Source of the DNA: Bacteroides sp.
Lineage (GTDB): Bacteria > Bacteroidota > Bacteroidia > Bacteroidales > Bacteroidaceae
Assembly (NCBI GenBank): GCA_030151635.1
Contig: JASLDF010000063.1
Coordinates: forward strand, 1-16,337
Direction: 5' to 3'
DNA length: 16,337 bases
Within the stretch, counting starts at the first letter, position 1, and each line of letters starts with the position of its first letter. This document shows positions 13,721 to 16,337 of this stretch, in pieces. Below the pieces are notes generated by a model. It searched no databases. It was not told the origin of the DNA and saw nothing but the letters and a program-made list of their open reading frames with translations. Position numbers and translations under genes: made by a program.

Positions 13721-13969
13721 GGTTATATATAGGTCTGTATCCGTCTCAATTTATTGAATTTGCAGCAATACCCTTTTGTTATAAACCTCTATTTTAAAAG
13801 CTCCTATGAATGCTTTGTCGGTAGGTATCACCTAATTTATTATAGCTCTCATTGTTTTATTTTCTTGTTGATTTTATTTGCAAGTTTCTTTGTACGATAT
13901 GGGTATTCTGTATCTCCTCTATTGCTATTTGAATCCACAAATTGCTATGATACAGAATGTTGAAATATT

Positions 13970-14003
13970 AAAAAAGGGCTATCTCATCGAAACAAGATAG
14001 CCC
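13970..14003 (-). terminator. Terminator of the minus-strand 142-aa gene
   Basis: GGGCTATCT (13976-13984) and AGATAGCCC (13995-14003) form a perfect 9-bp stem with a 10-nt loop. Read on the minus strand it is followed by six T's (13975-13970). It lies 41 bp after the stop of the gene at 14045-14473. Confidence 0.9.
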
Positions 14004-14044
14004 GTCTTTATTATGGTAATTTAGGCATTAAAACATCACCTATA

Positions 14045-14473
14045 TTAATTAATTGCTAGTAGTCCTTTCTCTACCCTATAATTTTCGTATCCTTCAAAGG
14101 CTTCATCAGGAGCATCATTTAAAAGATAAAAAAGAGCATCTTCAATTACATCTAGCCATTCGTCCATCTTCATTTGATCACCATCATCTAGGATACCATT
14201 CGCATACAATTGTGCATCCGAATTAATCCATCTTCTACCTAAATAAGTAATACTAAAAATATCACCAATTGCAGGTTTAGGTACTAAATCTGTTCCAAAA
14301 TCTGGAGCTATTGCACGAATGCACTCCATAACCTCAATAAAATTTTGTTCATATAAATTTCCCTGATATGTGCGTAATGATCCCAAAAAACCATTTGTCC
14401 ATTTGGGATTTTCTATATCTTCGCTTCTGCCCGAGTGGTAACTGAGCAGTTCATAGGCATCTTCTTTAGTCAT
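14045..14473 (-). CDS. Acidic 142-aa protein of unknown function
   Basis: I do not recognise this protein. It has 142 aa, no signal peptide or membrane helix, and is clearly acidic (many D/E, notably the DDGDQMKMDEWLDVIEDAL segment at 96-113). The N-terminal third contains YHSGRSEDIENPKWTNGFLG (residues 12-31) followed by SLRTYQG. The middle has a short beta-like part (IGDIFSITYLGRRW, 69-82), and the C-terminus is helical (DVIEDALFYLLNDAPDEAFE). Size, acidity and a single-gene setting with its own terminator resemble small immunity-type or SMI1-like cytosolic proteins, but no toxin gene is adjacent, so that is speculation. It is transcribed opposite to the genes on the left. The ATG at 14473 is the only good start. 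Confidence 0.8.
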   Translation of the reverse strand: MTKEDAYELLSYHSGRSEDIENPKWTNGFLGSLRTYQGNLYEQNFIEVMECIRAIAPDFGTDLVPKPAIGDIFSITYLGRRWINSDAQLYANGILDDGDQMKMDEWLDVIEDALFYLLNDAPDEAFEGYENYRVEKGLLAIN

Positions 14474-14549
14474 ACAACTTATAAATACTATTTTACATTA
14501 ACTTCACTGTAAATCGAATCAGTGATTTTAAGTGCTTCTTGATTTTTTG

Positions 14550-14557
14550 CGAAGTTA
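14550..14557 (-). promoter_or_regulatory. Possible -7 box for the 142-aa gene
   Basis: On the minus strand TAACTTCG (14557-14550) matches TAnnTTTG with one mismatch, about 77 bp upstream of the start codon. A -33 TTG is not evident. A nearly identical box (TAACTTTG) lies before the TonB-domain gene, so the two may be regulated similarly. Confidence 0.3.
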
Positions 14558-14615
14558 CGATATATAATCTGTTGTACAGCCCATCAGAAGTTATATTTTA
14601 AGCATCGCATGTGAT

Positions 14616-15197
14616 TTACCTACGGTCCACCCATTCGGCTTTTGGTAGACGGAATACTATTGACATACTAAATTCAACAGGTTCTGCTTTTCCATCCATT
14701 GTTCCAGGAATCCAGTTAGGCATTACATTTACAATTCGTAGTGCCTCTTCATTTAATTCGGGAATACCTTTTACTACTTTCGGGTTTTCAATCTCCCCTT
14801 TTTCATTAATTATAAATGACAAAAACACGGTACCTTCAACATTTTTCACTTTGGCCTCATGCGGATATTTCATCGTGTCATAGATAAATAAGGACAGAGC
14901 CGCTTCTCCTCCTTTAAACTCTGGAGAATATCCACCTTTTTGAATGGATACGCCATTCACATTTTGTTGTTGAGCCTCGATTGTAGTTAAACCTTGTAGT
15001 TCAAGTTCAGATTCTGTAGGTGCAAGAAGAGTTATATCTCCTTCTGGAACAATTTGTTTGGTAAATCTGTGCGTTATTTTAGTAGGATCTCCACTAGCAC
15101 AATTAGTTATAAAAACCAACAGCATAATAAGTAATAGTGCATATAGCACAGCTAGAAATCTGCTGACTATTTCTAGCCTAATTTTAGAATTAAGCAT
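14616..15197 (-). CDS. Short lipoprotein with a TonB C-terminal domain
   Basis: From the ATG at 15197 the protein has 193 aa. A longer in-frame form, starting at 15377, would add 60 residues upstream of the signal sequence and reach past the likely promoter, so it is not preferred. Residues 11-32 form a hydrophobic export segment ending FITNC; C33 could be lipidated, though Asn at -1 is not classical. Residues about 95-185 are a Bacteroidota-type TonB C-terminal domain: GGEAALSLFIYDTMKYP, then EGTVFLSFIINEKGEI and the hallmark MPNWIPG (159-165). A full energy transducer would have a longer proline-rich spacer, and this one has only about 60 residues between anchor and domain. It may be a TonB-domain protein with a non-transport role or a minor TonB variant. 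No ExbB/ExbD genes are nearby. Confidence 0.82.
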   Translation of the reverse strand: MLNSKIRLEIVSRFLAVLYALLLIMLLVFITNCASGDPTKITHRFTKQIVPEGDITLLAPTESELELQGLTTIEAQQQNVNGVSIQKGGYSPEFKGGEAALSLFIYDTMKYPHEAKVKNVEGTVFLSFIINEKGEIENPKVVKGIPELNEEALRIVNVMPNWIPGTMDGKAEPVEFSMSIVFRLPKAEWVDRR

Positions 15198-15251
15198 ACA
15201 TATATAAGTTAAGTTATTAAGCATTAACGCTTCCAATGGGAAGTCAAACAG

Positions 15252-15259
15252 CAAAGTTA
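15252..15259 (-). promoter_or_regulatory. -7 box for the TonB-domain lipoprotein gene
   Basis: Minus-strand TAACTTTG (15259-15252) is an exact TAnnTTTG box. The predicted start near 15246 gives a leader of about 50 nt to the ATG at 15197. No -33 TTG is seen at standard distance. Confidence 0.4.
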
Positions 15260-15525
15260 CTAAATTAGAATGAGGTTCTTTGTATATATTTGATTTCAAT
15301 ATAATTTCAAGGTTTGAATTTATAGACTCAATGCTGTCTAACTTGTGTAGTATAATTTTTGTTTTTAAAACATTCAATTAATTACAATAGAAATTTAGGC
15401 TTTTATGTAGGAATTATCCACACATTTAGTGTCATCTATCTACACATACACATATATATAAAACGCCTATAAATACATAAATTGCTATTTATCAAATTGT
15501 TAACCTTCTTATGTGATTCCGGCAC

Positions 15526-15533
15526 AATATTTG
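15526..15533 (+). promoter_or_regulatory. Probable -7 box for the small secreted protein gene
   Basis: AATATTTG matches TAnnTTTG with one mismatch. A TTG lies further upstream at 15498-15500, with a spacer a few bases longer than usual. The predicted start is near 15540, giving a leader of about 54 nt. Confidence 0.35.
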
Positions 15534-15548
15534 CGATTAGTTAAGTGA

Positions 15549-15560
15549 AGATGATCATCT
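15549..15560. promoter_or_regulatory. 12-bp perfect palindrome near the transcript start
   Basis: AGATGATCATCT is fully palindromic and sits just downstream of the predicted start and 33 bp before the ATG at 15594, a position suited to repression or to an mRNA 5' structure. Confidence 0.4.
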
Positions 15561-15593
15561 GTAGATAGTAGTATTTATTAAACACATGTTATT

Positions 15594-15899
15594 ATGAAAA
15601 AATTAGTTTTACTAGTAGCCGTTCTTTTCGGGCTAGGTGGTGCAACAATGTTTGCCCATACAAATTTTCAAGAAACAAAAGTTGAAATTACTCAAGATGA
15701 GTTTGTAAAAATTGAAGTAGCAGACCTTCCAGAGGCTGTAGCAGAAGCTCTTAAAAAAGATTATGTGGATTTCACGGTTTTAGAAGCTTTTGTAGGTACA
15801 AAAGATGATGCTAAAATTTACAAACTAGTTTTAAGAGATGCTGAATCAAATGAAACAGTTCTTTTAATGAATGAAAAAGGAGAAAAAATTGTAGAATAG
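15594..15899 (+). CDS. Small secreted protein, PepSY-like
   Basis: A 101-aa protein with a clear signal peptide (residues 1-21, MKKLVLLVAV ... TMFA-H). The mature part of about 80 residues has the pattern ADLPEAVAEALKKDYVDFTV (43-62) followed by a beta segment KIYKLVLRDAESNETVLLMN and a terminal NEKGEKIVE. This helix-then-beta pattern is what I recall of the small PepSY-like (BLIP-like) periplasmic proteins common in Bacteroidota, usually of unknown function. The ATG at 15594 follows an A/T-rich leader. The gene stands alone, with a promoter-like region containing a palindrome and a very strong terminator. Such proteins are often abundant and stress-regulated, but nothing here shows this directly. 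Confidence 0.85.
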   Translation: MKKLVLLVAVLFGLGGATMFAHTNFQETKVEITQDEFVKIEVADLPEAVAEALKKDYVDFTVLEAFVGTKDDAKIYKLVLRDAESNETVLLMNEKGEKIVE

Positions 15900-15960
15900 T
15901 GTTAGTTATTAATCTTTTCTTTGGGTTAAATAGTTAACCATATAATTTTACCTTATTATA

Positions 15961-15998
15961 AAGGCGGATATATTTAAGTAAATATATCCGCCTTTTTT
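15961..15998 (+). terminator. Strong rho-independent terminator
   Basis: AAGGCGGATATATTT (15961-15975) pairs perfectly with AAATATATCCGCCTT (15980-15994), with a 4-nt loop and six T's (15993-15998). It starts 61 bp after the stop of the small secreted protein. Confidence 0.95.
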
Positions 15999-16128
15999 AG
16001 GTCTTTATCCAATCAATACTGTTTCTACAATCTTTTCAATTAAGCATTTTTATTCCTTTTAAAGACAACTCCCCTCCTATTCAAAACATAAATCTAGGCT
16101 TAGAAATATTGTTTCTTTTTATTCCTCC

Positions 16129-16160
16129 TTGCAAAATTCATTTTTTAGTTAGGATCTTTG
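16129..16160 (+). promoter_or_regulatory. Promoter of the terminal lipoprotein gene
   Basis: TTG (16129-16131), 21 nt, and GATCTTTG (16153-16160) fit the consensus with one mismatch in the -7 box. The predicted start is near 16166. Confidence 0.5.
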
Positions 16161-16162
16161 TG

Positions 16163-16197
16163 TTTAGCTATCTAAAGCTTATATTTGAATAGCTAAA
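16163..16197. promoter_or_regulatory. 9-bp inverted repeat in the leader of the terminal gene
   Basis: TTTAGCTAT (16163-16171) and ATAGCTAAA (16189-16197) are exact inverted copies with a 17-nt spacer. They sit between the -7 box and the ATG at 16208, so they could be an operator or a leader hairpin close to the ribosome-binding site. Confidence 0.5.
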
Positions 16198-16207
16198 ACT
16201 TATTTAT

Positions 16208-16337
16208 ATGAAAAACACGTATCTACCTTGTCTTTTATTTCTACTGATGTTGGGCTGCTCCAAGAATTCAACTACTACTGATGTTCCAGACCCAGCACCC
16301 AACAATAAATCATATTACACAGGTGTTGACTTGTCGA
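16208..16337 (+). CDS. Lipoprotein, 5' part only; possibly a GH53-type endo-galactanase
   Basis: The gene runs off the right edge; 43 codons are visible. The N-terminus is a lipoprotein signal: MKNTYLPCLLFLLLMLGC, with C18 as the likely lipidated residue. A Ser/Thr/Pro/Asn-rich linker follows (SKNSTTTDVPDPAPNNK), then YYTGVDLS. In Bacteroidota, secreted GH53 arabinogalactan endo-1,4-beta-galactanases often begin their catalytic domain with a similar GVDLS motif, so that is my best guess, resting on few residues. Export to the cell surface or periplasm is well supported; the enzymatic identity is not. Its own promoter and a leader inverted repeat suggest regulated expression, as expected of a glycan-use gene. 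Confidence 0.7.
   Translation, partial: MKNTYLPCLLFLLMLGCSKNSTTTDVPDPAPNNKSYYTGVDLS

Noticed and set aside
13754..13963. 69-codon plus-strand frame starting with TTG
   Set aside because: It has no ATG start and no promoter of its own. It has an odd composition rich in F, Y, S and C typical of A/T-rich noncoding sequence, and it directly follows a terminator.
12074..14003. CRISPR array, retron, tRNA or insertion sequence in the gene-free block
   Set aside because: I looked for regular repeats, cloverleaf arms, reverse transcriptase or transposase fragments, and terminal inverted repeats with target duplications, and found none that hold up.
15198..15377. N-terminal extension of the TonB-domain protein
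   Set aside because: The 60 added residues precede the export segment and extend past a good minus-strand -7 box (15252-15259), so they are unlikely to be translated.
15414..15422. Perfect DnaA box TTATCCACA
   Set aside because: Only one clear copy is seen, with no cluster of boxes and no dnaA, dnaN or other origin-linked gene nearby. A single box does not support an origin.

Overview
The window looks like a low-GC chromosome segment from the phylum Bacteroidota, most likely order Bacteroidales and possibly a marine or gut lineage near Marinilabiliales/Marinifilaceae (the family-level guess is inference). The evidence is a complete aerotolerance (Bat) operon in the order typical of the phylum, promoters of the Bacteroidota type (TTG, 19-21 nt, TAnnTTTG), a Bacteroidota-type TonB C-terminal domain, and short MKK-type signal peptides and lipoproteins.

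Layout. 276-1169 is dapA (lysine/peptidoglycan precursor synthesis). 1344-9881 is one tightly packed plus-strand operon of eight genes: a MoxR AAA+ ATPase, a DUF58 protein, a membrane protein related to BatD, then batA, batB, batC, batD and batE. It has a clear promoter at 1267-1297 and ends in a hairpin terminator at 9906-9938. By family knowledge the MoxR ATPase is thought to act as a chaperone-like partner of the MIDAS-type VWA proteins (DUF58, BatA, BatB). BatC and BatE supply TPR surfaces, and BatD and its relative supply periplasmic beta domains, giving an inner-membrane/periplasm complex linked to stress and oxygen tolerance.

10238-12073 is a second unit: a small DNA-binding-like protein, an internal hairpin, and a protein joining a DUF2007-like domain to two universal-stress-protein domains. 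It has two candidate promoters and ends in a strong terminator.

12074-14003 is about 1.9 kb without a conventional gene, in an otherwise gene-dense window. It is not featureless. It holds near-consensus promoters on both strands with no ORF behind them, a 28-bp dif-like sequence (12154-12181), a diverged direct repeat, a 10-bp inverted repeat, and a compact candidate small-transcript unit (palindrome, promoter, 23-codon ORF, terminator; 13486-13720).

14045-15197 carries two minus-strand genes: an unrecognised acidic 142-aa protein with its own terminator, and a short lipoprotein with a TonB C-terminal domain. 15594-15899 encodes a small secreted protein with a perfect-stem terminator. The window ends inside a lipoprotein gene (16208 onward) whose first residues resemble a secreted GH53-type endo-galactanase; its leader holds a perfect 9-bp inverted repeat.

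The best candidates for something undescribed are the small-transcript unit, the orphan promoters and the dif-like site in the gene-free block. None can be confirmed from sequence alone. Bases 1-229 hold no gene that I can support.
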